NCBI RefSeq assembly: GCF_030766825.1
Contig: NZ_JASFDV010000016.1
Coordinates: 31,917-95,916, forward strand
Length of the DNA stretch: 64,000 nucleotides
From: Nocardiopsis sp. CC223A
Lineage (GTDB): Bacteria; Actinomycetota; Actinomycetes; Streptosporangiales; Streptosporangiaceae
Direction of reading: 5' to 3'
Part shown: piece by piece, positions 54,427 through 64,000 of the stretch
Numbering within the stretch: the first letter of the stretch is position 1
Layout of the letters: the number at the start of each line of letters is the position of its first letter
Program-made: the position numbers and the translations under genes
The notes under the pieces: model-generated
The model's input: only the letters and a program-made list of their open reading frames with translations
Databases searched by the model: none
Told to the model about the DNA's origin: nothing

Positions 54427-55016
54427 TCAGCGGCGGTCCAGGATGAGGCTCATCGCCTCCGCGCGGGTGCGGTCGCTGCCGCGGAAGATCCCGCGCACCG
54501 CCGAGGTGACGGTCTGGGCGCCGGGCTTGCGCACCCCGCGCATCGTCATGCACAGGTGCTCGGCCTCCACGACCACGATCACGCCGCGCGGGTCGAGGTG
54601 CTCCATGATGGCGTCGGCCACCTGCCCGGTGAGCCGCTCCTGCACCTGGGGCCGGCGCGCGAAGACGTCGACCAGGCGGGCGAGCTTGCTCAGGCCGGTG
54701 ATGCGGCCGTGGGAGCCGGGGATGTACCCGACGTGCGCCACCCCGTAGAACGGCACCAGGTGGTGCTCGCAGGTGGAGTACAGCTCGATGTCCTTGACCA
54801 GGACCATCTCCTCGTGTCCGGCCTCGAACACGGTGGTGAGCACGTCGTCGGGTTTCTGTCCCAGTCCGGCGAACTGCTCCTCGTAGGCGCGGGCGACCCG
54901 CTCCGGCGTCTTGAGCAGGCCGTCGCGGTCGGGGTCCTCGCCGATGGCGATGAGGATCTCGCGGACGGCGCGCTCGATGCGCTCCCGGTCCACGGATCGG
55001 GGCTGATCCGGCTCGA

Positions 55017-55020
<4 letters not shown>
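54427..55020 (-). CDS. folE: GTP cyclohydrolase I
   Basis: 197 residues. It makes dihydroneopterin triphosphate from GTP, the first folate step. Motifs: [15 protein letters not shown], the zinc site [46 protein letters not shown], and [28 protein letters not shown] start overlapping the ftsH stop (GTGA), so it is coupled to ftsH. Confidence 0.97.
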
Positions 55021-57047
<2,027 letters not shown>

Positions 57048-57263
57048 GTGAGCGGAACCCCGTCGGGTCCGTCCCTCCTGACCAGGCCGCCCGCACCGGA
57101 GGACTTTCCGAGGCAGGACCTCTTATCGGACACGTGCGTTCCCCGCGAGTACGCCGGGATCGAATCGACGGTACACCCCGCCGAACGGGCACACCGATTC
57201 CGGATGTGCCGGGCGGGGGCCCGTCATGAGAGCAACGATCGCGCCCCCGCCGCTTGTTCCCCG

Positions 57264-57824
57264 CTACTGCTCGTAGACGTGCGGGGCGAGGGTGCCGATG
57301 AACGGCAGATTGCGGTATTTCTCGGCGTAGTCGAGCCCGTAGCCGATGATGAACTCGTTGGGCAGGTCGAAGCCGATGTACTTGACGTCGAGATCGACCT
57401 CGAAGGCCAGCGGCTTGCGGACCATGGTGCAGACCTCGACCGAGCGGGGGCCCCGCGACCTGAGGTTGCCCACCAGCCAGGACAGGGTCAGGCCGGAGTC
57501 GATGACGTCCTCGACGATGAGGACGTCGCGGTCCTTGATGTCGGTCTCCAGGTCCTTGAGGATGCGGACCACGCCGGAGGAGGTCGTGCCGGCCCCGTAG
57601 GAGGACACCGCCATCCAGTCCATGGAGACGGGCGTGTGCAGCACCCGGGCCAGGTCGGCCATCACCATGACGGCGCCCTTGAGGACCCCGACGATCAGGA
57701 GGTCCCTGCCCGCGTAGTCGGCGTCGATGCGTTCTCCCAGCTCGGCCAGGCGCGTCTTGATCTCTTCCTCGGTGACCAGGACCTTCTCCAGGTCCTGGCC
57801 CATGTCCTTAGCGTCCACGCTCAC
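57264..57824 (-). CDS. hpt: Hypoxanthine phosphoribosyltransferase
   Basis: 186 residues. Purine salvage: hypoxanthine or guanine plus PRPP. Motifs: LLIVGVLKGAVMVMADLAR (PPi loop), VSSYGAGTTSSG (flexible loop), DVLIVEDVIDSGLTLSWL (PRPP site) and YIGFDLPNEFIIGYGLDYAEKYRNLPFIG. GTG at 57822-57824 chosen for its GAGGA site; GTG two codons later and an ATG at 57803 are alternatives. Confidence 0.95.
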   Translation of the reverse strand: MSVDAKDMGQDLEKVLVTEEEIKTRLAELGERIDADYAGRDLLIVGVLKGAVMVMADLARVLHTPVSMDWMAVSSYGAGTTSSGVVRILKDLETDIKDRDVLIVEDVIDSGLTLSWLVGNLRSRGPRSVEVCTMVRKPLAFEVDLDVKYIGFDLPNEFIIGYGLDYAEKYRNLPFIGTLAPHVYEQ

Positions 57825-57974
57825 TGTCCTCGCTGCTGGGTTCCCCGTTTGCGGCAACCAGGATAAACGTGCCGAACGTCCCGGAGGCGCCGACCGGTGG
57901 CCCCGGCCCCCGACCCGGCCGGCCCGACGCCCGGCACCGTGTGACACACCGGACCGCTGGCGGGTTCCGCCCCG

Positions 57975-58943
57975 TCAGCGCTCGAAGCGGACGTGACCGG
58001 CGACACGCCGGGCGCGCACCCCTCCGGGCAGGTCGAGGTGCGCCTGGCCGCGCCAGGCGGTGACCAGCCGGTCGACCTCCCGCACGTGCCAGGCGGTGAG
58101 GGCGCCCGGCGGGCAGCCCGCGTCGATCGCGGCCCCGCGCAGGACCCGGGTCCGCAGCGCCTCGGGGGCGTCGGCCAACACGGCCGCGGACAGGCCCTCC
58201 TCCGTCCGCGCCCGGGAACGCAGCCCGGCGGCCAGGGAGTCCAGGGCGTCGGCGTCGGCGCGCAGCAGGGAGGCGGTGCGGGCCAGCGCCGCGGCGACGC
58301 CCGGACCCAGGGTCCGCTCCAGGACGGGCAGGGTCTCGTGGCGCACCCGGGAGCGGGCGAACCGGGCGTCGGCGTTGTGGGGGTCCTCCCAGGGGGTCAG
58401 GCCCATGGCGGTGCAGGCCGCGCGCACGGTGGCGCGGTCCAGGTCGAGCAGGGGGCGCAGGAGGTGGTCGTTGCGCGGGGCCATCCCGGCCAGGGAGCGG
58501 GCGCCCGAGCCGCGTGCCAGGCCCAGCAGGACCGTCTCGGCCTGGTCGTCGAGGGTGTGGCCGAGCAGCACCACAGCGGGCGCGTGCTCGGCGGCGGCCG
58601 CGGCGAGCGCGGTGTGGCGGGCGGCGCGGGCCGCGCCCTCGGGCCCGCCCGGCCCGGTCACCTCGACCGTGCGGACGGACACCGGGTCCAGGCCCAGCCC
58701 GGACAGGACCGCGGCGACCTTCTCCGCGCGTTCGGCCGAACCCTCCTGGAGCCCGTGGTCGACGGTGACCGCCCCGGCCCGCAGCCCCAGCCGGGGCGCT
58801 GCGAAGGCGACCGCCCCGGCCAGCGCCAGGGAGTCGGCCCCGCCGCTGCACGCCACCAGCACCGCGGTGTCGGCGGGCAGCGGCGCCAGGGACCGCCGGA
58901 CCGCCGATCGGACGGCGGCCACGGCGGGGGGCGGACCGCTCAT
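57975..58943 (-). CDS. tilS: tRNA(Ile)-lysidine synthetase
   Basis: 322 residues. It modifies C34 of the AUA-reading tRNA-Ile with lysine. PP-loop [67 protein letters not shown] and [19 protein letters not shown] are family hallmarks. The C-terminal tRNA-binding extension of E. coli TilS is shorter. Its ATG overlaps the end of the metalloprotease gene. Essential in most bacteria. Confidence 0.95.
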   Translation of the reverse strand: MSGPPPAVAAVRSAVRRSLAPLPADTAVLVACSGGADSLALAGAVAFAAPRLGLRAGAVTVDHGLQEGSAERAEKVAAVLSGLGLDPVSVRTVEVTGPGGPEGAARAARHTALAAAAAEHAPAVVLLGHTLDDQAETVLLGLARGSGARSLAGMAPRNDHLLRPLLDLDRATVRAACTAMGLTPWEDPHNADARFARSRVRHETLPVLERTLGPGVAAALARTASLLRADADALDSLAAGLRSRARTEEGLSAAVLADAPEALRTRVLRGAAIDAGCPPGALTAWHVREVDRLVTAWRGQAHLDLPGGVRARRVAGHVRFER

Positions 58944-60028
58944 TCGGTGATGGCGGCCGGGCGCACCACGCGGTTCACCCAGGCGGAGGGGTTGCGGATC
59001 TCCGCGATGGTGGGCAGGGTCTCGCGCGAGGTCCACACCTTGTTGAACTCGGCCATGCCGACCTGGGCCACCGCCTCGCGGACGAACGCGGCGCCCTCCT
59101 CGTACTGGCGCATCTTCATGTCCATGCCGAGCAGCTGGCGCAGCAGCCGGTCCAGGGGGTTGACCGCCTCCCGCCGCTTCTGGAAGCGGGCGCGGATCCG
59201 TTCCACCGACGGCACGACACCCGGGCCGACCGCGTCCATGACGTAGTCGCCGTGGCCTTCCGCCAGGCTCATCACGGCGGTGACCCGGTCCATGATCTCG
59301 ATCTGCTCCGGCGTCTGGATGGCGGTGAGGAGGTTGCCCTCCCCGCCGCGCACCGCGTCCGCCACGGCCTCGCCCGCGGCGCGCAGCCGGGTGATGAGGT
59401 CGCCCGCGTCCATCTCCGTGGACAGCAGCAGCTCACGCATCAGCTCCTGCACGTGGTCGCGCAGCCACGGCGTGGCCGTGAACTGCATGCGGTGGGTCTC
59501 CTCGTGCAGGCACACCCACAGCCGGAAGTCGTGCGGATCGACGTCGAGCTCGCGCTCGGTGTTGACGATGTTGGGGGCGACCAGGGTCAGCCGTCCGGTG
59601 GGCAGGGTGCCGTCGGGGTCCGGCGGCAGGAAGAGCTCGTACTGGCCCAGGACCTTCCCGGCCAGGTAGGCGAGCACCGCGCCGAGCTGCACCCCGGTGA
59701 TCCGGGAGCCCACGGCGGAGGTCAGGGCGGCGGCCGTGCCGCCGTTGCCGAGGCGGTCGGCGCCCATCTGTTCGAGTACGGGTTCGATGACGGTGCGGAA
59801 ACCGTCGACGTTGGCGCGGATCCATCCCGGCCGGTCGACGACCACCGCCGGTCCGGTCGGCTCCAAGGGGTTCATACCGGTGAAATCACGCACATGTCCG
59901 GCGGCCACGGTGGAGAGCTCGCGCAACTGCGCGACGGCCTGTCGCGCGTCGGCGAGGTCCACCTGCGGGCCCGGTCGGACAAGGCGGACACCGGTGTTGA
60001 CGGCTACGTCCCAGTCGATCACAGTCAC
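58940..60028 (-). CDS. DUF2342 zinc-dependent metalloprotease-like protein
   Basis: 362 residues. The family, also labelled coenzyme F420 biosynthesis-associated protein, is found next to tilS and dacB in most actinobacteria (Rv3626c). The motif [24 protein letters not shown] contains HEETH, a zinc HExxH, and [12 protein letters not shown] provides a downstream Glu/His. The N-terminus is [17 protein letters not shown]. Cytoplasmic by lack of signal. Substrate unknown. GTG start; a second GTG two codons on is possible. Confidence 0.85.
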   Translation of the reverse strand: MTVIDWDVAVNTGVRLVRPGPQVDLADARQAVAQLRELSTVAAGHVRDFTGMNPLEPTGPAVVVDRPGWIRANVDGFRTVIEPVLEQMGADRLGNGGTAAALTSAVGSRITGVQLGAVLAYLAGKVLGQYELFLPPDPDGTLPTGRLTLVAPNIVNTERELDVDPHDFRLWVCLHEETHRMQFTATPWLRDHVQELMRELLLSTEMDAGDLITRLRAAGEAVADAVRGGEGNLLTAIQTPEQIEIMDRVTAVMSLAEGHGDYVMDAVGPGVVPSVERIRARFQKRREAVNPLDRLLRQLLGMDMKMRQYEEGAAFVREAVAQVGMAEFNKVWTSRETLPTIAEIRNPSAWVNRVVRPAAITE

Positions 60029-60157
60029 AGTCGCAGCCTACCCACGCAGAGCCCGACGGCACGGGGATCGGGGTTCCAATTCGGGGTAAGCCCCGGGTTC
60101 ACCCCGAGACGGGCCGAAAAGCGGCGCCACGGGTGCGGCCGGGGCGGGAGGTCCGGG

Positions 60158-61513
60158 TCAGGAGCAGCCGCAGCGGGCCAGGGCCGCCGCCAGGGGGTCG
60201 AGCTGGTAGCCCTGGACGCCCGGGCTGTTGGCCACGAAGGCGAACAGGAACATGTTGCCCTCCTGGTCGTGCACGGTCCCGGCGAGCGCGCTCACGTTGT
60301 TCAGGGTCCCGGTCTTGCCGCGGATCAGCCCGGCCACGTCGTGGACCGGGGTGCCCTCCGTGTAGCGGCTGTCCAGGGTGCCGGTGGAGTTGGACGTGGG
60401 CAGGCCGGTGATCGCCGCGTTGAGCTCGGGGTGGTCGGAGGCCACCTTGAGCATCTCCACCAGGGCGCGCGGGGTGATGCGGTTCTCCGGGCTCAGCCCG
60501 CTGTTGTCGGCCAGTTCGACCCCCTCGATCCCGTAGGAGCCCATGACCCGGTGGGTGGCCGCGGCCCCGCCTGGGAAGGAGGCCTCACCGCCGGTCTCCA
60601 GTGCGGCGATCCGGCTCAGCGCCTCGGCCATGTTGTTGTCGCTGGCCAGCATCATGTGCTCGACCAGGGCCGTCATCGGCGGGGAGTCGGCCGAGGCGAT
60701 CGGGTCGCCCTGTGCCGGGGCCTCGGCCGGCTCGCCGTCCTCCACGGTGAGCCCGGCCTCCTTCAGCTGTTTGACGAAGGCGTCGGCGGTGGCTTTGGGC
60801 GGGTCCGGGTGCCGGAAGACGGAGTCCGGGGAGATGCGCCCGCTGTCGTGCATCAGCGCGTGGACCGAGGCGGTGCTGCCCTCCGTGATGTAGGTGGGCT
60901 TCCAGGAGGGGCCGGTGTCCGGACCGGTGAACAGCGAGTCGTCGTAACCGACCGAGACGGTGTCGACCCCCTGCCCGGCCAGCGCGGCCGCGGTGCGCTC
61001 GGCGAGCTCCTCCAGGGTTGCCACCTGCGGGTAAGCTGCGGGATCGGCGGTCGTGGTCAGGGTGGCGTCACCCGCGCCGCGCAGCACTACCATGTTCTGC
61101 TTCGGGTCGAAGTGGACCGTGGTGGTCAGCACGTGGTCGGGTCCCACCGTGTCCAGGACCGTGATGGCCGTGGCGATCTTGGTGGTCGACGCCGGGACCG
61201 CCGGGGTGTCCGGGCTGCGCTCGTAGAGCGGCTCGCCGGTGGCACCGTCGACGACGTAAGCGGAGAGGCCCTCAGCGAGCCCCGACTCGGCCATGGGATC
61301 ATCGATCACGTCCGCGATCCGTTCCGGGTCCGCCGGAGAGGACGCGGGTTCCACCGCGGCCGCGCCTTCGGCGTTCACGATCGGATGGGGCACCGCGGGG
61401 AGTGGTCGGGCCTCGATCACATCGAGGGCTGCGAACCCGGCGATCAGCACGAATATGTTGAGCAGGGCCAGTGTGAGGAAGGCCTCACTTCGTACCCGTC
61501 GCACCCGGGGCAC
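60158..61513 (-). CDS. dacB: D-alanyl-D-alanine carboxypeptidase/endopeptidase (PBP4, S13)
   Basis: 451 residues. One N-terminal signal/anchor helix (FLTLALLNIFVLIAGFAAL). Penicillin-binding motifs: PASTTKIATA (SxxK), SDNNMAEAL (SxN) and RGKTGTLNN (KTG), with the large insert between motifs typical of class C PBP4. It trims and opens peptidoglycan cross-links. GTG start with AAGGAAGG. Divergent from ppa with a 76-bp gap. Confidence 0.94.
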   Translation of the reverse strand: MPRVRRVRSEAFLTLALLNIFVLIAGFAALDVIEARPLPAVPHPIVNAEGAAAVEPASSPADPERIADVIDDPMAESGLAEGLSAYVVDGATGEPLYERSPDTPAVPASTTKIATAITVLDTVGPDHVLTTTVHFDPKQNMVVLRGAGDATLTTTADPAAYPQVATLEELAERTAAALAGQGVDTVSVGYDDSLFTGPDTGPSWKPTYITEGSTASVHALMHDSGRISPDSVFRHPDPPKATADAFVKQLKEAGLTVEDGEPAEAPAQGDPIASADSPPMTALVEHMMLASDNNMAEALSRIAALETGGEASFPGGAAATHRVMGSYGIEGVELADNSGLSPENRITPRALVEMLKVASDHPELNAAITGLPTSNSTGTLDSRYTEGTPVHDVAGLIRGKTGTLNNVSALAGTVHDQEGNMFLFAFVANSPGVQGYQLDPLAAALARCGCS

Positions 61514-61589
61514 CCGCCCTTCCTTAGGTGTCGCGGCCTGACGTTGTTGTTATACGGCGACATTAGTCGCAATGGGAGCCGAGATCAGC

Positions 61590-62117
61590 ATGGAATTCGA
61601 CGTTACGATCGAGATCCCCAAGGGGGAGCGCAACAAGTACGAGGTGGACCACGAGACCGGTCGCATCCGTCTCGACCGCATGCTGTTCACCTCCACCACC
61701 TACCCCGCCGACTACGGTTTCGTCGACGGGACGCTCGGTGAGGACGGCGACCCGCTGGACGCCCTCGTCCTGCTCAAGGCCCCGACCTTCCCGGGCTGCC
61801 TGATCCGCGCCCGGGCCATCGGCATGTTCCGGATGCGCGACGAGGCGGGCGGCGACGACAAGCTGCTGTGCGTTCCGGCCACGGACCCGCGCATGGAGCA
61901 CCTGCGTGACATTCACCACGTGAACGAGTTCGAGCGCCTGGAGATCGAGCACTTCTTCACGGTCTACAAGGACCTGGAGCCCGGCAAGTCCGTCGAGGGC
62001 GCCAGCTGGGTCGGCCGCCACGAGGCCGAGCAGGAGATCATCGCCTCGGTCAAGCGCGCCGAGGAGGCCGGCGTCCACGGCGACGCCTCCCACATCTCCG
62101 CGGACAAGGAGAAGTAG
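61590..62117 (+). CDS. ppa: Inorganic pyrophosphatase, soluble family I
   Basis: 175 residues. It hydrolyses pyrophosphate released by biosynthesis. Motifs: [53 protein letters not shown] (metal-binding signature), and [32 protein letters not shown] at 61590 preferred because GGGAG lies upstream; ATG at 61572 lacks a ribosome site. Divergence from dacB is conserved in actinobacteria. Confidence 0.96.
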   Translation: MEFDVTIEIPKGERNKYEVDHETGRIRLDRMLFTSTTYPADYGFVDGTLGEDGDPLDALVLLKAPTFPGCLIRARAIGMFRMRDEAGGDDKLLCVPATDPRMEHLRDIHHVNEFERLEIEHFFTVYKDLEPGKSVEGASWVGRHEAEQEIIASVKRAEEAGVHGDASHISADKEK

Positions 62118-62177
62118 GGGCGGCGGCTCCCGTTCGACAGGCGCGGCGACGGCCCGGCGGAGTCCGCCGGGCCCTCC

Positions 62178-62476
62178 CGTCGCCCACCGCCACCCTCAAC
62201 GGACGCCTCCGGCGCAGCCCAACCCACTTCGTCGCCCACCGCCACCCTCAACGGACGCCTCCGGCGCAGCCCAACCCACTTCGTCGCCCACCGCCACCCT
62301 CAACGGACGCCTCCGGCGCAGCCCAAACCACACCGTCGCCCACCACCACCCTCAACGGACGCCTCCGGCGCAGCCCAAACCACACCGTCGCCCACCACCA
62401 CCCTCAACGGACACCCCCCGCGCAGCCCAAACCACACCGTCGCCCACCGCCACCCCCAACGGACATCTCCGGCGGG
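62178..62476. repeat. Tandem array of a 52-bp intergenic repeat, about 5.75 copies
   Basis: Units start at 62178, 62230, 62282, 62334, 62386 and 62438, exactly 52 bp apart. Each begins CGTCGCCCACC(A/G)CCACCC and continues CAACGGACGCCTCCGGCGCA, then a short AT-richer tail. The first three and last three units differ slightly in the tail (ACCCACTT or AACCACAC type). The unit start is the same core found singly at 3967-3994 and 32890-32917. There are no distinct spacers, so it is not CRISPR. Confidence 0.95.
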
Positions 62477-62505
62477 GTGTCCCCGTCTCGGTCGCTCCCG
62501 CGGTG

Positions 62506-63087
62506 TCAGCGGCCGAGGAGGCTGACCGGGCCGGTCCAGGGCCCCTCGGCCTCCGCGGTCCGGGTCAGCAGGTAGCCCGCGCAGACGGCCGCCACCAGCG
62601 CCATCAGCATCACCAGTCCGACCGAGCCGACCAGGGACGGGCCGTGCGGGGTCGGCGAATCCCCCGGGCCCAGGGGGAAGCCGTCGTGCCCGAAGCGGTC
62701 GGCGCGGGCGGCCACGTGCGCCCGGTAGCCGTCCAGTTCGGGGGTGGCCATGCCCTTGAGGATGCGGACCGGCACCAGCCCGGTGTTCTCCGGCATGCTC
62801 CGCTCCCCCGGGAGCCGGAGGTCGTAGGAACGGCGACGGACGCACTCGACCTCCGCCAGGGCGTGCAGCCACTCCCCCAGCCGGTCGGGCTCGGTCAGCC
62901 GCCCGATGTGCGCGCAGGCGACGATCAGCGTGTCGCGCAGCACCACGTGCGCCGCGTCCCGGTCGCCCAGGGCCAGGATGCAGCGCCGGAACAACTCCTC
63001 GCCGTACGCGTCGAGCAGCCTCTTGTAGGCCTCGGCCGACGGCGCGCCGTCGGCACGCAGAGCGTGGAGGAGATCCCGGTCCGTCAT
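62506..63087 (-). CDS. Sigma-70 region 2-like protein with C-terminal membrane helix
   Basis: 193 residues. The first about 90 resemble ECF sigma region 2: YKRLLDAYGEELFRRCILALGDRDAAHVVLRDTLIVACAHIGRLTEPDRLGEWLHALAEVECVRRRS. Region 4 is missing. After a Pro/Gly-rich stretch, one helix (LVGSVGLVMLMALVAAVCAGYLL, about 150-172) would anchor it to the membrane. It may be a sequestered or degenerate sigma factor, or a regulator that uses the fold for protein contact. The repeat array lies just beyond its stop. ATG at 63085-63087. Confidence 0.65.
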   Translation of the reverse strand: MTDRDLLHALRADGAPSAEAYKRLLDAYGEELFRRCILALGDRDAAHVVLRDTLIVACAHIGRLTEPDRLGEWLHALAEVECVRRRSYDLRLPGERSMPENTGLVPVRILKGMATPELDGYRAHVAARADRFGHDGFPLGPGDSPTPHGPSLVGSVGLVMLMALVAAVCAGYLLTRTAEAEGPWTGPVSLLGR

Positions 63088-63160
63088 GGACCAGAATCTA
63101 CGCTGCCGACCGCGTACACCCCGGCGCTTCGCCGAAAGACGCGTGTGAGAGTCCTCTCCG

Positions 63161-63352
63161 TCAACGATCCGGAAGCGGGCGGCGTCGCGGACGGCCGCGC
63201 AGCCAGAGCAGGACGAACGTCAGCACGGTCAGGGCGCAGACCAGCAACGCCGCGCCGGGGCCGAAGAAGCCCAGCGCCATCACCCCGGCCGCCACCACCA
63301 CGAGCGCCCGGACCAGCAGGCGCGCCCACAGCCCGGCCGGGTCGGGGTTCAA
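63161..63352 (-). CDS. Small two-helix membrane protein with TTG start
   Basis: 63 residues. Two helices (about 10-28 and 30-48: ARLLVRALVVVAAGVMALGFF, then ALLVCALTVLTFVLLWL) and a positive tail RGRPRRRPLPDR. The TTG start is supported by GGAGGTG five bases upstream; the longer frame upstream is not coding-like. Function unknown. Same strand as the sigma-like gene, 73 bp before it, so the two may form an operon. Confidence 0.6.
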   Translation of the reverse strand: MNPDPAGLWARLLVRALVVVAAGVMALGFFGPGAALLVCALTVLTFVLLWLRGRPRRRPLPDR

Positions 63353-63867
63353 CCGGCACCTCCGGGCGTGCGAGCCGACACGGCCACTCCTGTCAGTGCG
63401 TTCGGGGGACTGTGCCTTTCCGGCGGTGCTCTCACGCCGTACTCGGGCTCCACATGTCATCACCACGCGACGCCTCCCGCAACACCGCCGAGTGAGAGGG
63501 GTGACACACGCGATTCTCCACGATCGCTTGACTCCCCGCGCCCTTTGCTGGTCTCCTTACAACCATGTATCCGCGCACCCGCACCGACGCCATGGCTCGC
63601 AGGGCCCTTCCGGCCCCCTGCCACCCGTCCTGTGCGGCGTGTCCGTGTTGTCGTCACTGAGCCTTCTCCGGGGCGCATCGGCCCCCTAGGCTCCGGGCCC
63701 GCCCGTCCGCGTGCGCTCGCGCGCGGCCGCTCCCGGCGGCCCCGTCCCGCGTATCCACCGCGGTGACCCGTGCCCTGTGCGGCACCAACCGCCCCGTCCC
63801 CCGTGCGACGGGGACCTCGGACGACATCCGCGCCGTCGACGGCGCGCACGCGAAGGATCTTCCCACG
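63353..63867. other. 515-bp divergent intergenic region
   Basis: Between the small membrane protein (minus) and the gene starting at 63868 (plus). It is AT-richer around 63440-63580, as expected for promoters, but no hexamer pair is convincing. No gene seen. Confidence 0.5.
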
Positions 63868-64000
63868 ATGGCCCAGCAGGCTCTCTCCGTACGCACCGCC
63901 CCGCCCGCCCGCACCTCCCGCGACGACGCCGCGCCCGACGGCGCCGCGTCGCGCGGCGTGTCGGTGGAGGGCATCGGCGATGTGGCGGACGCCGGTCGCC
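63868..64000 (+). CDS. Start of an unidentified gene (cut by window edge)
   Basis: ATG with GAAGGAT upstream opens a frame with strong G/C third positions through the window end: MAQQALSVRTAPPARTSR then DDAAPDGAASRGVSVEGIGDVADAGR. The 44 visible residues are a hydrophilic, probably disordered head. No family can be named. Confidence 0.5.
   Translation, partial: MAQQALSVRTAPPARTSRDDAAPDGAASRGVSVEGIGDVADAGR

Noticed and set aside
62178..62476. CRISPR array
   Set aside because: The whole 52-bp unit repeats, with no variable spacers and no cas genes nearby.

Overview
The window is a high-GC actinomycete chromosome segment carrying mostly core genes. BldC, Lsr2, ClpC, a geranylgeranyl-reductase-type flavoprotein next to a nuo operon, a Streptomyces-type subtilisin inhibitor and two chaplin-like secreted peptides point to a filamentous, spore-forming actinobacterium. 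Nocardiopsis or a relative in Streptosporangiales fits best, but this is inferred from gene content and order, not from a marker gene. No rRNA, tRNA, CRISPR array, insertion sequence or prophage was recognised.

Left part (1-8400, minus strand): the respiratory block menG / geranylgeranyl-reductase-family flavoprotein / nuoA-B-C-D-E-F-G, with nuoG cut by the window edge. Two Rex-type operators (7408-7425 and 5776-5793) sit in front of the flavoprotein and of nuoA, suggesting NADH/NAD+-responsive control of the whole block. From 8550 to 14273 lie accessory genes: a secreted beta-propeller-like protein, a DUF4229 protein, bldC, a PLDc_N membrane protein, and a divergent pectate lyase / LacI regulator pair with two LacI-type operators between them.

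Middle part (14264-35529): a cytochrome c maturation operon (TlpA-like thioredoxin, CcdA, ResB, CcsB), then a small excisionase-type HTH protein, a putative phosphatase, acuC, a repeat-rich membrane protein, proC and a sugar-phosphate isomerase-like protein. These are followed by a methyltransferase, an NlpC/P60 peptidase, an SGNH esterase, radA, a subtilisin inhibitor, mutY, a DUF3105 protein and clpC. The proC/HTH/isomerase and thioredoxin-ccdA-resB-ccsB neighbourhoods resemble those of other actinobacteria.

Right part (36264-62117): an order close to the mycobacterial lsr2-to-ppa region: lsr2, lysS, coaX, a fused nadB-nadC, panC, a DUF2520 dehydrogenase-like protein, two PH-domain membrane proteins, DUF3180, folK, folB, an NTF2-like protein, folP, folE, ftsH, hpt, tilS, a DUF2342 metalloprotease, dacB and divergent ppa. 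Insertions in this backbone are a CDF transporter, a vapBC module and the chaplin-like pair. The last 2 kb hold an orphan sigma-region-2 protein with a membrane anchor, a tiny membrane protein and the start of an unidentified gene.

The most unusual non-coding signal is a dispersed intergenic repeat family. A shared GC-rich core occurs between nuoD and nuoC, between clpC and a DUF3105 gene, and as a six-copy, 52-bp-period tandem array downstream of ppa.
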